From assembly GCA_900548545.1 (NCBI GenBank), contig URKX01000030.1, positions 1 to 27,845 of the forward strand: a DNA stretch of 27,845 nucleotides, given 5' to 3'. The notes beneath the pieces are model-generated. The model was not told where the DNA came from. It saw nothing but the letters and a program-made list of their open reading frames with translations, and did no database searches. Made by a program: the position numbers and the translations under genes. The first letter of the stretch is position 1; the number at the start of each line of letters is the position of its first letter. This DNA is from an uncultured Oscillospiraceae bacterium. GTDB taxonomy: Bacteria; Bacillota; Clostridia; Oscillospirales; Acutalibacteraceae. This document shows, piece after piece, positions 14,863-22,843 of the stretch.

Positions 14863-16188
14863 ATGGAAAAGACCCTGTATGTTTCCGACTTGGACGGCAC
14901 CTTGCTGACCCCGGAGCAGCGGCTTTCGCCCTTTACCGTCCGGGTGCTGGAGTATTTGCTGGGGCAGGGGGTGGCCTTTACCTACGCCACCGCCCGGTCG
15001 GGGTATTCCGCTGCGGCGGTGACCCAGGGCCTGGAAAGCCCCCTGCCGGTGATCCTCTACAACGGGGCGTTTGTGCGCTTGGGCCCCCAGGGAGAGGTGC
15101 TGCTGCGGCAGGGGTTTTCCCCAGAACAAAGGGAGGCTGTGAAAAACCTGCTGGCCCGTTGGGAGATCCAGCCCCTGGTGTACACCCTCCTGGCGGGGAA
15201 AGAGCGGGTCCGCTGGGTGCCCGGCAAGGAAACACCGGGAGCGGCCCGGTACTTGGAAAGCCGCCAGGGGGACCCCCGCCTGCTGCCTGCCCAAGAGGCG
15301 TCCCTGTATGAAGGGGAGGTGTTTTATTTCACCTGCATCGGGGAGCGGGAGCAGCTGTTTCCGGCTTGGGAGGCACTGGGGCAGGTTCCCGGGGTTTCCG
15401 CCCTGCTGCAAGAGGAGATCTACCGGCCCGGGGAGTTTTGGCTGGAGGTTATGGCTGCCGGGGCCACCAAGGCCCACGGGGCCCAGCTGCTGAAACAGCG
15501 CTTGGGCTGCACCAGGATGGTGGCCTTTGGGGATGGGCTCAATGACCTGCCCCTGTTCCAGGCGGCGGACGCCTCCTGCGTGGTGGCCAACGCCCTGCCG
15601 GAGGTGCGCTCCGCCGGGGAGGTGATCCCCGGGAACCGGGAGGACGGGGTGGCCCGGTGGCTGCTGGCGGATTCCGCCCCCGCCCTGGCTTTGGGGGAGC
15701 GGGCCGGGAAGTTCCGGCTGCGGCTGTACCGGCCGGCGGATTTGGAAGAGCTGATCTGGCTGTTTTACCACTCCGTCCACACCGCGGCCTGGCGGGACTA
15801 CACCCCGGAGGAGCTGGACGCCTGGGCGGCCTCCCCGGAAAGCGTGGACCGGGCTGCCTGGGGGGCGAGCCTTGCCGCCCATTACACGGTGGTGGCGGAA
15901 CAGGACGGGAAACTTTTGGGCTTTGGGGACATGGATGAAACGGGCTACCTGGACCGGCTGTACGTCCATGGGGAGTTCCAGGGCCAAGGGGTGGCCGCGT
16001 CCATTGCCCAGGCGTTGGAAGGGTTTGCCCGGGGCCTGGGAGTGGAGCGCATTGCCGTCCATGCCTCCCGCACCGCCCGGGGGTTTTTCCAGAGCCGTGG
16101 GTTCCGGGTGGTGAAGGCCCAGCAGGTGGAGCGCCGGGGCGTCCTGTTGGAGAATTTTGTCATGGAGCGGCAGCTGGAAACCGCTTAG
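14863..16188 (+). CDS. Fusion of Cof-type HAD phosphatase and GNAT acetyltransferase
   Basis: The 441-aa protein joins two enzymes. Residues 1 to about 270 are a HAD hydrolase of the Cof/IIB class. The nucleophile motif is VSDLDGTLLT (Asp9/Asp11), motif II is the threonine in YATARS, motif III is the lysine in GATKAHG, and motif IV is FGDGLNDLPLF. Substrates of such enzymes are sugar or flavin phosphates. From about 284 to 441 is a GNAT acetyltransferase: FRLRLYRPADLEELIWLFY start, YLDRLYVHGEFQGQGVA (acetyl-CoA pyrophosphate loop) and a RGFFQSRGFRVV end. There is no frameshift or stop between them, only a linker around LALGERAGKF. The ATG at 14863 follows AAAGGAGGGAGG; the frame is open farther upstream but without a ribosome site. 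It heads a tight operon with the signal-peptidase-like and hydrolase genes. Individual domains are certain; the shared substrate is unknown. Confidence 0.92.
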   Translation: MEKTLYVSDLDGTLLTPEQRLSPFTVRVLEYLLGQGVAFTYATARSGYSAAAVTQGLESPLPVILYNGAFVRLGPQGEVLLRQGFSPEQREAVKNLLARWEIQPLVYTLLAGKERVRWVPGKETPGAARYLESRQGDPRLLPAQEASLYEGEVFYFTCIGEREQLFPAWEALGQVPGVSALLQEEIYRPGEFWLEVMAAGATKAHGAQLLKQRLGCTRMVAFGDGLNDLPLFQAADASCVVANALPEVRSAGEVIPGNREDGVARWLLADSAPALALGERAGKFRLRLYRPADLEELIWLFYHSVHTAAWRDYTPEELDAWAASPESVDRAAWGASLAAHYTVVAEQDGKLLGFGDMDETGYLDRLYVHGEFQGQGVAASIAQALEGFARGLGVERIAVHASRTARGFFQSRGFRVVKAQQVERRGVLLENFVMERQLETA

Positions 16189-16207
16189 GAAAGAAAGGGG
16201 ACAGAGC

Positions 16208-16870
16208 ATGGGAGCGATTAAAGTGTTGCGCGGGGTCATTGGGGTGATCCTCTGCCTGGTGCTGGGGGCCAGCGTGTGGCTGACGGTGGAACGGCAGGTG
16301 TTCCACCATTCGGAGGTGGCCCTGGGGCAGGTGACCCTCCGGCCGGTGGCGGGCGATGCCATGGCGCCGGCGCTCCATCAAGGGGACTTGGCCCTGACTA
16401 TGGCCACGGGCAATTACCAGATGGGGGACGCCGTCCTGTGCGGGGATGGGGAGTTCCGGCGTCTGGTGGGCACGGTGGAGGGCAGCTTCATCGCCCGGGG
16501 GGACGGGGAAGGGGAAGAGGCGGAAACCCTTCTCACTGCCCAGGATGTGAAAGGGGAGGTGTTGGCCTCCCTGCCGGGGGCCGGCCTGGTGATGGGCTAT
16601 CTCAGCGCCCCTTGGGGAGCCCCGTCGGTGCTGGTGGTGGGGATTCTGCTGGTGGTTTTGCCCAGCCTGTTGGGCCTTGGACGCAGACCGTCGGGATGCG
16701 AACCGCCAGTGGAACGCGGCGGGGATGCGGCTGGTTCCCCGCCGGAGCGGTCTGGGGCGTCCCATCCCCGGCAAGCCCCCGCTTCCAGAGTGGAAGACAC
16801 AGCCCCTGAAAAGCGCCCGCCCCAGCGGTGGGCAAAGGAACAAGCGGGGAAATATCAGCCCCGCCACTGA
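16208..16870 (+). CDS. SipW-like signal peptidase I homologue lacking catalytic residues
   Basis: The 220-aa protein has an N-terminal membrane helix (about 6-24), an S26-type beta domain (about 30-130), a second helix (about 138-158) and a polar, proline-rich 60-residue tail. The fold signature is that of ER/SipW-type signal peptidase: VAGDAMAPALHQGDLAL, then EFRRLVGTVEGSFIARGDGE, then VKGEVLASLPGAG. In active members the first motif has Ser before Met-x-Pro and the second has His-Arg-Ile-Val. Here the Ser position is Ala51 and the His position is Arg84, so proteolysis is very unlikely. The start at 16208 has AAAGGGGACAG and lies 19 bp after the HAD-GNAT stop; 15 bp separate it from the hydrolase gene. 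It could be a pseudoenzyme, scaffold or membrane anchor; a role is not known. Confidence 0.8.
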   Translation: MGAIKVLRGVIGVILCLVLGASVWLTVERQVFHHSEVALGQVTLRPVAGDAMAPALHQGDLALTMATGNYQMGDAVLCGDGEFRRLVGTVEGSFIARGDGEGEEAETLLTAQDVKGEVLASLPGAGLVMGYLSAPWGAPSVLVVGILLVVLPSLLGLGRRPSGCEPPVERGGDAAGSPPERSGASHPRQAPASRVEDTAPEKRPPQRWAKEQAGKYQPRH

Positions 16871-16885
16871 GAAAGGAGACAGCGT

Positions 16886-17830
16886 ATGGTATGGCTTTGG
16901 ATTCTTTTGGCGGTTCTTTGTCTGGTGATTCTTTTGCTGTTGGGAGCCGCGGCGTTCTTTTTCAAGTTTTCCATCTGCCGCCATTCCACAGAGCGTCCCG
17001 ATGAACAGTATCAGGACCAAGATTCCGTTTGGCACCCCTTTGGGGACAGGATGGCCCGGGCCCAGGAATTTATCCGGTCCCATACCACAGAACGGCCCAC
17101 CATCACTTCCTTTGACGGCCTGAAGCTCCAGGCCCTGTACCTGCCCGCCCAGGGGGAGGCAAAAGGAACCATTGTGGCCTTTCACGGGTACCGGTCGTTA
17201 GCAACTATCGACTTTGCCCTGGAGGTGGAGTTTTTCCACACCCTGGGGTACGACGTACTGCTGCCCTACCAGCGTTCCCACGGCTTGAGCCAGGGCAAGT
17301 ACATCACCTATGGGGTGAAGGAACGTTTCGACTGCCGGGATTGGGCCTGGTACGCCGCCCGGCGGTGGGGGGAGCGGCCCCTGTTCCTCATGGGCATTTC
17401 CATGGGCTGCGCCACGGTGGTGATGGCTTCGGGGCTGGAGCTGCCCCCCAGCACCCGGGGCATCGTGGCGGACTGCGGCTTCACCACCCCCTGGGACATC
17501 ATGGCCCACGTGGCCAAGCGGGACTTCCGCCTGCCTCCCTTCCCCCTGCTATATGTGCTGGACTGGGTGGCCCGGCTGGTGGCGGGCTTTGGCCTGAAGG
17601 AGGCCGACACCCGCAAGGCCCTTGAGAAGAACAAGCTGCCGGTGCTGTTCCTCCACGGGGAGGACGACGACTTTGTGCCCCCCTCTATGACCCGGGAGAA
17701 CTTCGCGGCCTGCCGGGCGGAGAAGGCGCTGTACCTGGTGCCCGGGGCGGCCCACGCCCAAAGCTTCGCGGTGGACACCAAGGGCTGCCAGGAACAGATC
17801 GCCGGTTTCCTGGAAAAGTACGGCGGCTGA
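16886..17830 (+). CDS. Membrane-anchored alpha/beta hydrolase
   Basis: The 314-aa protein has an N-terminal membrane helix (about 3-27) and an alpha/beta-hydrolase domain. FHGYRSLA (about 94-102) supplies the oxyanion-type HG. GISMG holds nucleophile Ser172, LHGEDDDFVPP holds the acid (Asp260-262), and GAAHAQSF holds His290, so the triad is complete. The architecture is that of YfhR/BEM46-type hydrolases common in Clostridia, acting on esters or lipid-like substrates at the outer membrane face (family knowledge). AGAAAGGAGACAG precedes the ATG. It is the last gene of a three-gene operon. The exact substrate is not known. Confidence 0.93.
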   Translation: MVWLWILLAVLCLVILLLLGAAAFFFKFSICRHSTERPDEQYQDQDSVWHPFGDRMARAQEFIRSHTTERPTITSFDGLKLQALYLPAQGEAKGTIVAFHGYRSLATIDFALEVEFFHTLGYDVLLPYQRSHGLSQGKYITYGVKERFDCRDWAWYAARRWGERPLFLMGISMGCATVVMASGLELPPSTRGIVADCGFTTPWDIMAHVAKRDFRLPPFPLLYVLDWVARLVAGFGLKEADTRKALEKNKLPVLFLHGEDDDFVPPSMTRENFAACRAEKALYLVPGAAHAQSFAVDTKGCQEQIAGFLEKYGG

Positions 17831-17856
17831 GCCGCCGGGGGCGGTGCGTCCCTGCG

Positions 17857-17942
17857 CGCTTCAGAAAGAACGCCCCTGGGAGGGCTTTCCGCTGGCTGCG
17901 GCGGGGTGCTTTCCCAGGGTGTTTTGGCAGAAGCGTTTTTTT
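17857..17942 (+). terminator. Long rod-like terminator, possible structured RNA
   Basis: Three nested stems can form: outer CGCTTC/GAAGCG (17857-17862 with 17930-17935), middle AACGCCCCTGGGA/TCCCAGGGTGTT (17869-17881 with 17912-17923) and inner CCGC/GCGG (17889-17892 with 17898-17901). A run of seven T's follows the outer stem. That makes it an intrinsic terminator of unusual length. Confidence 0.6.
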
Positions 17943-18020
17943 AGAGGGGCCGGTTCATCTGGTTTTTGAAAAAGGACGGGGCAGCTTTTAAAAATATTTC
18001 TGTCAGCTTCGCAAAACCGA

Positions 18021-18049
18021 TTGCAAAGCGGCAGGGGACATGATAAGAT
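18021..18049 (+). promoter_or_regulatory. Promoter of tandem MATE operon
   Basis: TTGCAA (18021-18026) and TAAGAT (18044-18049) are 17 bp apart, giving a leader of about 100 nt to the start at 18156. Confidence 0.7.
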
Positions 18050-18155
18050 ACACTGAGAATCAACGGCGTTGGTGGAAACCAGGCAGCTGGGAACCGCCTT
18101 CGTCGTCCTTTTTTGCCCCGCAATGAGGGGGAATATTTGGGAAAGGGGTCGTTTT

Positions 18156-19523
18156 ATGGCAGAAAGGGTCCGCAGTATGACAGAGGGTTCGCCGGCAAAG
18201 CTGCTCATCACCTTTGCCCTGCCGCTGATGGTGGGGAACGTGTTCCAGCAGCTGTACACCGTGGTAGATACCGCCGTGGTGGGGCAGGTGGTGGGGGTGA
18301 GCGCCCTGGCCGCCCTGGGGGCCGCCGACTGGCTCAACTGGATGGTGCTGGGCATTATCCAGGGGCTCACCCAGGGGTTTTCCATCCTCATGGCTCAGCA
18401 TTTCGGCGCTAAAGATTACCGGGAATTGTCCCGGGCGGTGGGGGGCAGCGCCACCTTGTGCGCCGCTTTTACCCTGCTGCTGGCGGCGGCCAGCCAGCTG
18501 GCCGCCCGGCCGGTGCTCCAGGTGCTGTCCACCCCGGCGGACATCCTCCCGGGGTCGCTGCTGTATCTGCGGATTGTGTTTGGCGGCATCCCGATGATTA
18601 TGGCCTACAACTTGCTGGCCTCCATCCTGCGGGCCCTGGGGGACAGCAAAACGCCCCTGTACGCGGTGGCGGTGGCCGCCCTGCTCAACGTGGGGCTGGA
18701 CCTGCTGTTCGTCATGGGCTTCCGGTGGGGCATTGCGGGGGCTGCCATCGCCACGGTGCTCTCCCAAGGGGCCTCGGCGGTGTACTGTTTTGCCCATGTC
18801 CGGCGGGTGTCCCTGCTGAAGGTTTCCCGGGAGGACCTGCGCCTGTCCCCCGGCCAGGCGGTGCTGCTTTTGAAGCTGGGCTCCCCCGCGGCGCTGCAAA
18901 ACGCCATCATTTCCGTGGGGGGCATGGTGGTGCAGTCGGTGATCAACCGGTTTGGGATGCTGTTTTTGGCGGGATTTACCGCCACCAACAAGCTGTACGG
19001 CCTGCTGGAAATCGCCGCCACTTCCTACGGTTTTGCGGTGACCTCCTATGTGGGCCAGAACTTGGGCGCCCGGAAGGTGAAGCGCATCAAGCGGGGCCAG
19101 GCTTGGGCCACAGTGATCGCCCTGGTCACCTCGGTGGTGATCGCCGCCGCTATGCTGGTGTTTGGCCGGCTGGTGCTGGGGCTGTTCATCTCCGGGGACC
19201 CGGCGGAAGCGGCGGCCTCTATGGACATCGCCTACCGGTACCTGGCCATTATGAGCCTGTGCCTGCCCATCCTGTATATGCTGCACATTTACCGCTCCGC
19301 CCTGATGGGCCTGGGGGACACCCTGGTGCCCATGTTCTCCGGGGTGGCGGAGATGGTGGTGCGCATTGGGGTGGCCCTGCTGCTGCCCCTGGTGATGGGC
19401 CAGGAGGGCATCTACTTCGCGGAGGTGGGTGCCTGGGCCGCTGCGGCGGCGCTGCTGGTGACGGCTTACTTTTTACGGATCCGCGCCCTTTCCCAGCGGA
19501 AGGGCTTTGCCCTGGATGAATAG
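18156..19523 (+). CDS. MATE-family efflux transporter (second)
   Basis: The 455-aa protein has the 12-helix MATE layout: MTEGSPAKLLITFALPLMVG near the start, then QQLYTVVDTAVVGQVVGVSALAA. A matching second half follows (SPAALQNAIISVGGMVVQSVIN, then TSYVGQNLGARK). The ATG at 18156 is preferred because GAAAGGGG precedes it; an internal ATG at 18177 and upstream ATGs at 18069 and 18123 are alternatives. The next MATE gene begins 15 bp after the stop, so the two are one operon. The pair may have arisen by duplication, but identity is only moderate, so the event is old. Substrate unknown. Confidence 0.95.
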   Translation: MAERVRSMTEGSPAKLLITFALPLMVGNVFQQLYTVVDTAVVGQVVGVSALAALGAADWLNWMVLGIIQGLTQGFSILMAQHFGAKDYRELSRAVGGSATLCAAFTLLLAAASQLAARPVLQVLSTPADILPGSLLYLRIVFGGIPMIMAYNLLASILRALGDSKTPLYAVAVAALLNVGLDLLFVMGFRWGIAGAAIATVLSQGASAVYCFAHVRRVSLLKVSREDLRLSPGQAVLLLKLGSPAALQNAIISVGGMVVQSVINRFGMLFLAGFTATNKLYGLLEIAATSYGFAVTSYVGQNLGARKVKRIKRGQAWATVIALVTSVVIAAAMLVFGRLVLGLFISGDPAEAAASMDIAYRYLAIMSLCLPILYMLHIYRSALMGLGDTLVPMFSGVAEMVVRIGVALLLPLVMGQEGIYFAEVGAWAAAAALLVTAYFLRIRALSQRKGFALDE

Positions 19524-19538
19524 CGAGGAGGTATTGTT

Positions 19539-20936
19539 GTGGAGCAGACCCAGGCCATCAAGGAAAACAGCATCACCACAGGGGTGATTTGGAAACAGCT
19601 TTTGATCTTTTTCTTCCCCATTTTGATCGGCACCTTTTTCCAGCAGCTGTACAACACGGTGGACACCATTGTGGTGGGCCAGTATGTGGGCACCCAGGCC
19701 CTGGCGGCGGTGGGTACCACCGGCACCATGATCAACCTGCTGGTGGGTTTTTTCGTGGGGGTATCCTCTGGCGCCACGGTAATCATCTCCCAGTTTTTCG
19801 GCGCCGGGGACGCTAAAAACGTGTCCCGGGCAGTGCACACCTCCATGGCCCTGGCTCTGGTGGGGGGATTGATCATCATGGTGCTGGGGCTTTTGACCGC
19901 CCGGCCCTCCCTGGTGATGCTGGGCGTGCCGGAGGAGATCCTGGGGGACGCCCTGACCTACATGAACGTGTATTACGCCGGGATCATTGCCTGCATGATC
20001 TACAACGTGGGTACCGGTGTGCTGCGGGCCATCGGGGATTCCCGGATGCCCCTGTATGTGCTCATCGTATGCTGCCTGGTGAACATCGTCCTGGACCTGC
20101 TGTTTGTGGTGGGGTTCCACTGGGGGGTGTTCGGGGTGGCCATTGCCACGGTGCTCTCCCAGGTGGTCAGCGCGGTGCTGATCTTGCTGCGGCTGATGCT
20201 CACCCGGGAATCCTACCGGGTGGAGCTGAAAAAGATCCGCTTTGACCGCAGCATTTTGAAAAACGTCATCCGCATCGGCCTGCCGGCGGGGATGCAGTCG
20301 GTGCTGTACTCGGTGTCCAACCTGGTGGTGCAGGCCAGCATCAACTCCTTTGGCACCGACGCCATCGCCTCCTGGGCGGCCATCGGCAAGATCGACGGCT
20401 TTATCTGGATGGTGATGAGCGCCTTTGGCATTGCCATCACCACTTTTGTGGGGCAGAACTTCGGCGCCCAGAAGTTTGCCCGGGTGAAGAAGAGCATCCG
20501 GGTGTGCCTGATGATGTCCCTGAGTACCACCATTGCCCTTTCCGTGCTGCTGCTGGTGTTTATGGAACCCCTGCTGCGTTTCTTCACGGGGGACGAAACC
20601 GTCATCCAGATCGGCCAGAACTTTTTCTGGGTGCTGGCCCCCAGCTATTTCACCTATGTGTTCATCGAGATCCTCTCCGGCGCTATCCGGGGGGCGGGGG
20701 AGGCCTTCCAGCCCATGCTTATCACCTGCTTTGGCGTGTGCGGCTTGCGGATCCTCTGGCTGGCGCTGGTGGCGGTGGTGCCCCAGCTCCACACCATGCA
20801 GATGGTGGCTATGAACTACCCCATCACCTGGGTCATCGCGGCCATTGTGTTTATCATCTATTACTGCCGCATGAACTGGCTGCGCCGGTGCATCAAGCGT
20901 GCCGGGTTCCCTGCCCCGAGTCTGAGCACGGACTGA
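19539..20936 (+). CDS. MATE-family efflux transporter (third)
   Basis: The 465-aa protein starts at a GTG (19539) 7 bp after GAGGAGG. It shows FFPILIGTFFQQLYNTVDTIVVGQYVG (about 28-54), a first-half motif TVIISQFFGAGDAKNVSRAV, and the symmetric FVGQNFGAQKF in the second half (about 305-315). The TGA stop lies inside the left arm of a structured intergenic element. It shares operon and architecture with the preceding MATE. Two different MATE proteins in one operon could work as separate exporters; heterodimer function is not known for the family. Confidence 0.95.
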   Translation: MEQTQAIKENSITTGVIWKQLLIFFFPILIGTFFQQLYNTVDTIVVGQYVGTQALAAVGTTGTMINLLVGFFVGVSSGATVIISQFFGAGDAKNVSRAVHTSMALALVGGLIIMVLGLLTARPSLVMLGVPEEILGDALTYMNVYYAGIIACMIYNVGTGVLRAIGDSRMPLYVLIVCCLVNIVLDLLFVVGFHWGVFGVAIATVLSQVVSAVLILLRLMLTRESYRVELKKIRFDRSILKNVIRIGLPAGMQSVLYSVSNLVVQASINSFGTDAIASWAAIGKIDGFIWMVMSAFGIAITTFVGQNFGAQKFARVKKSIRVCLMMSLSTTIALSVLLLVFMEPLLRFFTGDETVIQIGQNFFWVLAPSYFTYVFIEILSGAIRGAGEAFQPMLITCFGVCGLRILWLALVAVVPQLHTMQMVAMNYPITWVIAAIVFIIYYCRMNWLRRCIKRAGFPAPSLSTD

Positions 20937-21066
20937 ACCACCTGCAGTGGTGCCTGCGGCAGGCAATTCGTCATTGCACTTGTTCCTCGCTCCCGTTGGG
21001 GGATTGGGCGCCATTTTGCCGCCACCCCTAAGCGCGAATCGCTCAGTCCGAGTACGGACCGGCTGT
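20917..21066. repeat. Hairpin-rich intergenic element with inverted ends
   Basis: CGGACTGA (20929-20936) at one end is complementary to TCAGTCCG (21043-21050) at the other. The right end itself folds as GTCCG-AGTA-CGGAC. Between them lie ACCAC/GTGGT (20937-20951), TGCCTG-CGG-CAGGCA (20951-20965) and further GC-rich stretches. This looks like a small inverted-repeat-bounded element (MITE or REP-like) or a structured 3' RNA; copy number elsewhere is unknown. The left arm overlaps the end of the MATE gene. Confidence 0.5.
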
Positions 21067-21075
21067 AAATGGCTC

Positions 21076-21104
21076 TTGCTTTTTAGAAAAGAGTGGGGTA
21101 CAAT
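21076..21104 (+). promoter_or_regulatory. Promoter of fucI-like gene
   Basis: TTGCTT (21076-21081) and TACAAT (21099-21104) are 17 bp apart, giving a leader of about 50 nt to the ATG at 21165. Confidence 0.7.
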
Positions 21105-21164
21105 AAAACTGCAATATGTCCGTACAAATTTATCTTTTGGATTTTTGGATTGGAGGAAGAGAAC

Positions 21165-22655
21165 ATGAACAACATCCCTCAGGTGAAGCTGGGCATTGTG
21201 GCTGTTTCCCGGGACTGTTTCCCCATTGGGCTTTCCCAGAGCCGCCGGGCCGCCGTGGTGGCCGCCTGCGCCAAGAAGGGCCTGGAAGTGTACGAGGCCC
21301 AGACCACTGTGGAAAACGAAAAAGATATGCTGGCTGCTGTGGAAGAAGTCACCAAGGCTGGCTGCAACGCCCTGACCGTGTTCCTGGGCAACTTTGGCCC
21401 CGAAACCCCCGAGACCCTTATCGCCAAGCACTTTGACGGCCCCTGTATGTTTGTGGCGGCTGCCGAGGGCGACGGCGACCTGATCAACGGCCGGGGCGAC
21501 GCCTACTGCGGGATGCTCAACTGCTCCTACAACCTGGGCCTGCGGGGCATCAAGGGCTATATCCCCGAGTATCCCGTTGGCACCGCTGAGGAAATCGCAG
21601 AAAAGATGGTGGAGTTTGTGCCCATTGCCCGGGCGGTGCTGGGCCTGAAGGGCCTGAAGATCATCACCTTCGGCCCCCGGCCCCAGGATTTCTTTGCCTG
21701 CAACGCCCCCATCCAGGGCCTGTACGACCTGGGGGTGGAGATCGAGGAAAACAGCGAGCTGGACCTGCTGGTGTCCTATAAAGAGCATGAGGGCGACCCC
21801 CGGATCCCCGACGTGTGCGCCGACATGGCCGCCGAAATGGGCGAGGGCAAGTACTACCCCGATATGCTCAGCCGCATGGCCCAGTTCGAGCTGACGTTGC
21901 TGGATTGGGCGGAAGCCCACAAGGGCAGCCGGCAGTATGTGGCCTTCGCGGACAAGTGCTGGCCCGCCTTCCCCAGCCAGTTCGGCTTTGAGCCCTGCTA
22001 TGTCAACTCCCGGCTGGCCAGCCGTGGCATCCCCGTTTCCTGCGAGGTGGACATCTACGGGGCGCTTTCCGAGTACATTGGCGCCTGCGTTTCCGGCGAC
22101 GCCGTCACATTGCTTGACATCAACAACTCTGTCCCCGCCTCCCTGTACGAGGAGAAGATCCAGGGCAAATTTGATTATGACTACAAGCTCACCGACACCT
22201 TCATGGGCTTCCACTGCGGCAACACCCCCAGCTGCAAGCTGTGCGCCGACCGGGCTGTGAAGTACCAGCTCATCCAGCACCGTTTGCTGGAGCCCGCCGG
22301 TTCCGATCCTGATTTCACCCGCGGCACCCTGGAAGGCGACATCGCCCCCGGCGAGATCACCTTCTTCCGGCTGCAGAGTACCTCTGACGGGAAGCTGCGG
22401 TCCTACGTGGCCCAGGGCGAGGTGCTGCCTGTGCCCACCGGCTCCTTCGGCGGCATTGGCGTGTTTGCTATCCCGGAGATGGGCCGGTTCTACCGCCATG
22501 TGCTCATCGAGAAGCGCTATCCCCACCACGGGGCGGTGGCCTTCGGCCATCACGGCAAGGCGCTGTTCGAGCTGTTCAAGCTGCTGGGAGTGGAGGACAT
22601 CGGCTTCAACCAGCCCGCGGGTATGCTCTACAAAACTGAGAACCCTTTTGCGTAA
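21165..22655 (+). CDS. L-fucose/L-arabinose isomerase family protein
   Basis: The 496-aa protein belongs to the fucose isomerase group (COG2407 type), which interconverts aldose and ketose such as L-fucose and L-fuculose with a divalent metal. N-terminal Rossmann-like domains (about 1-170) include LTVFLGNFGPETPET and a NGRGDAYCG segment. The C-terminal catalytic half has Glu294 (SCEVDIYGAL) and Asp318 (LLDINNS). These are 24 residues apart, the same spacing I recall for E337 and D361 of E. coli FucI. A His-rich YPHHGAVAFGHHG segment lies near 450. It is about 95 residues shorter than E. coli FucI, so D-arabinose or another sugar may be the substrate. GAGGAAGAG precedes the ATG. It has its own promoter and terminator. 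fucK, fucA and a permease are absent here. Confidence 0.85.
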   Translation: MNNIPQVKLGIVAVSRDCFPIGLSQSRRAAVVAACAKKGLEVYEAQTTVENEKDMLAAVEEVTKAGCNALTVFLGNFGPETPETLIAKHFDGPCMFVAAAEGDGDLINGRGDAYCGMLNCSYNLGLRGIKGYIPEYPVGTAEEIAEKMVEFVPIARAVLGLKGLKIITFGPRPQDFFACNAPIQGLYDLGVEIEENSELDLLVSYKEHEGDPRIPDVCADMAAEMGEGKYYPDMLSRMAQFELTLLDWAEAHKGSRQYVAFADKCWPAFPSQFGFEPCYVNSRLASRGIPVSCEVDIYGALSEYIGACVSGDAVTLLDINNSVPASLYEEKIQGKFDYDYKLTDTFMGFHCGNTPSCKLCADRAVKYQLIQHRLLEPAGSDPDFTRGTLEGDIAPGEITFFRLQSTSDGKLRSYVAQGEVLPVPTGSFGGIGVFAIPEMGRFYRHVLIEKRYPHHGAVAFGHHGKALFELFKLLGVEDIGFNQPAGMLYKTENPFA

Positions 22656-22675
22656 AGAGATAAGGCCGTGAAATG

Positions 22676-22709
22676 AAAATCACCGTTCCCATCGGGACGG
22701 TGATTTTTT
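22676..22709 (+). terminator. Terminator after fucI-like gene
   Basis: AAAATCACCGT (22676-22686) pairs perfectly with ACGGTGATTTT (22697-22707), with an inner CCCATCGGG, and T's follow. It lies just after the stop, before the convergent GH31 gene. Confidence 0.9.
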
Positions 22710-22788
22710 ATAGATGCTTTAAACTCCTGGCGGGAGCCCCGCGCCGTTTCAAACAGCGGATGGGCCGGGCAATCGGATGCCCGCAAAG

Positions 22789-22827
22789 ACGGAAAGAGAG
22801 CGTCCACAGGGGCGTCCCTCTTTCCGT
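22789..22827 (-). terminator. Candidate terminator of GH31 gene
   Basis: ACGGAAAGAG (22789-22798) and CTCTTTCCGT (22818-22827) form a perfect 10-bp stem 17 bp downstream of the GH31 stop on the minus strand. The T-tract that follows is poor (CTTTG), so termination is moderately likely. Confidence 0.6.
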
Positions 22828-22843
22828 GGCTTATTTACCGGCG

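Larger units (their letters stand above)
17831..18155. other. 325-bp intergenic region, no gene seen
   Basis: This gap between the hydrolase and the second MATE gene contains a short GC hairpin (CGGCGGC-TGA-GCCGCCG, 17821-17837, overlapping the stop codon), the long structured terminator at 17857-17942 and the MATE promoter at 18021-18049. No convincing coding frame was found. Confidence 0.7.

Noticed and set aside
14644..16362. 572-codon minus-strand frame opposite the HAD-GNAT gene
   Set aside because: The composition is that of an antisense shadow, and the opposite strand holds clear catalytic motifs.
19473..22553. 1026-codon open frame on the minus strand across the MATE and isomerase genes
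   Set aside because: It is antisense to two clear genes and consists of low-complexity His/Gly/Gln-rich sequence typical of GC-rich antisense frames.
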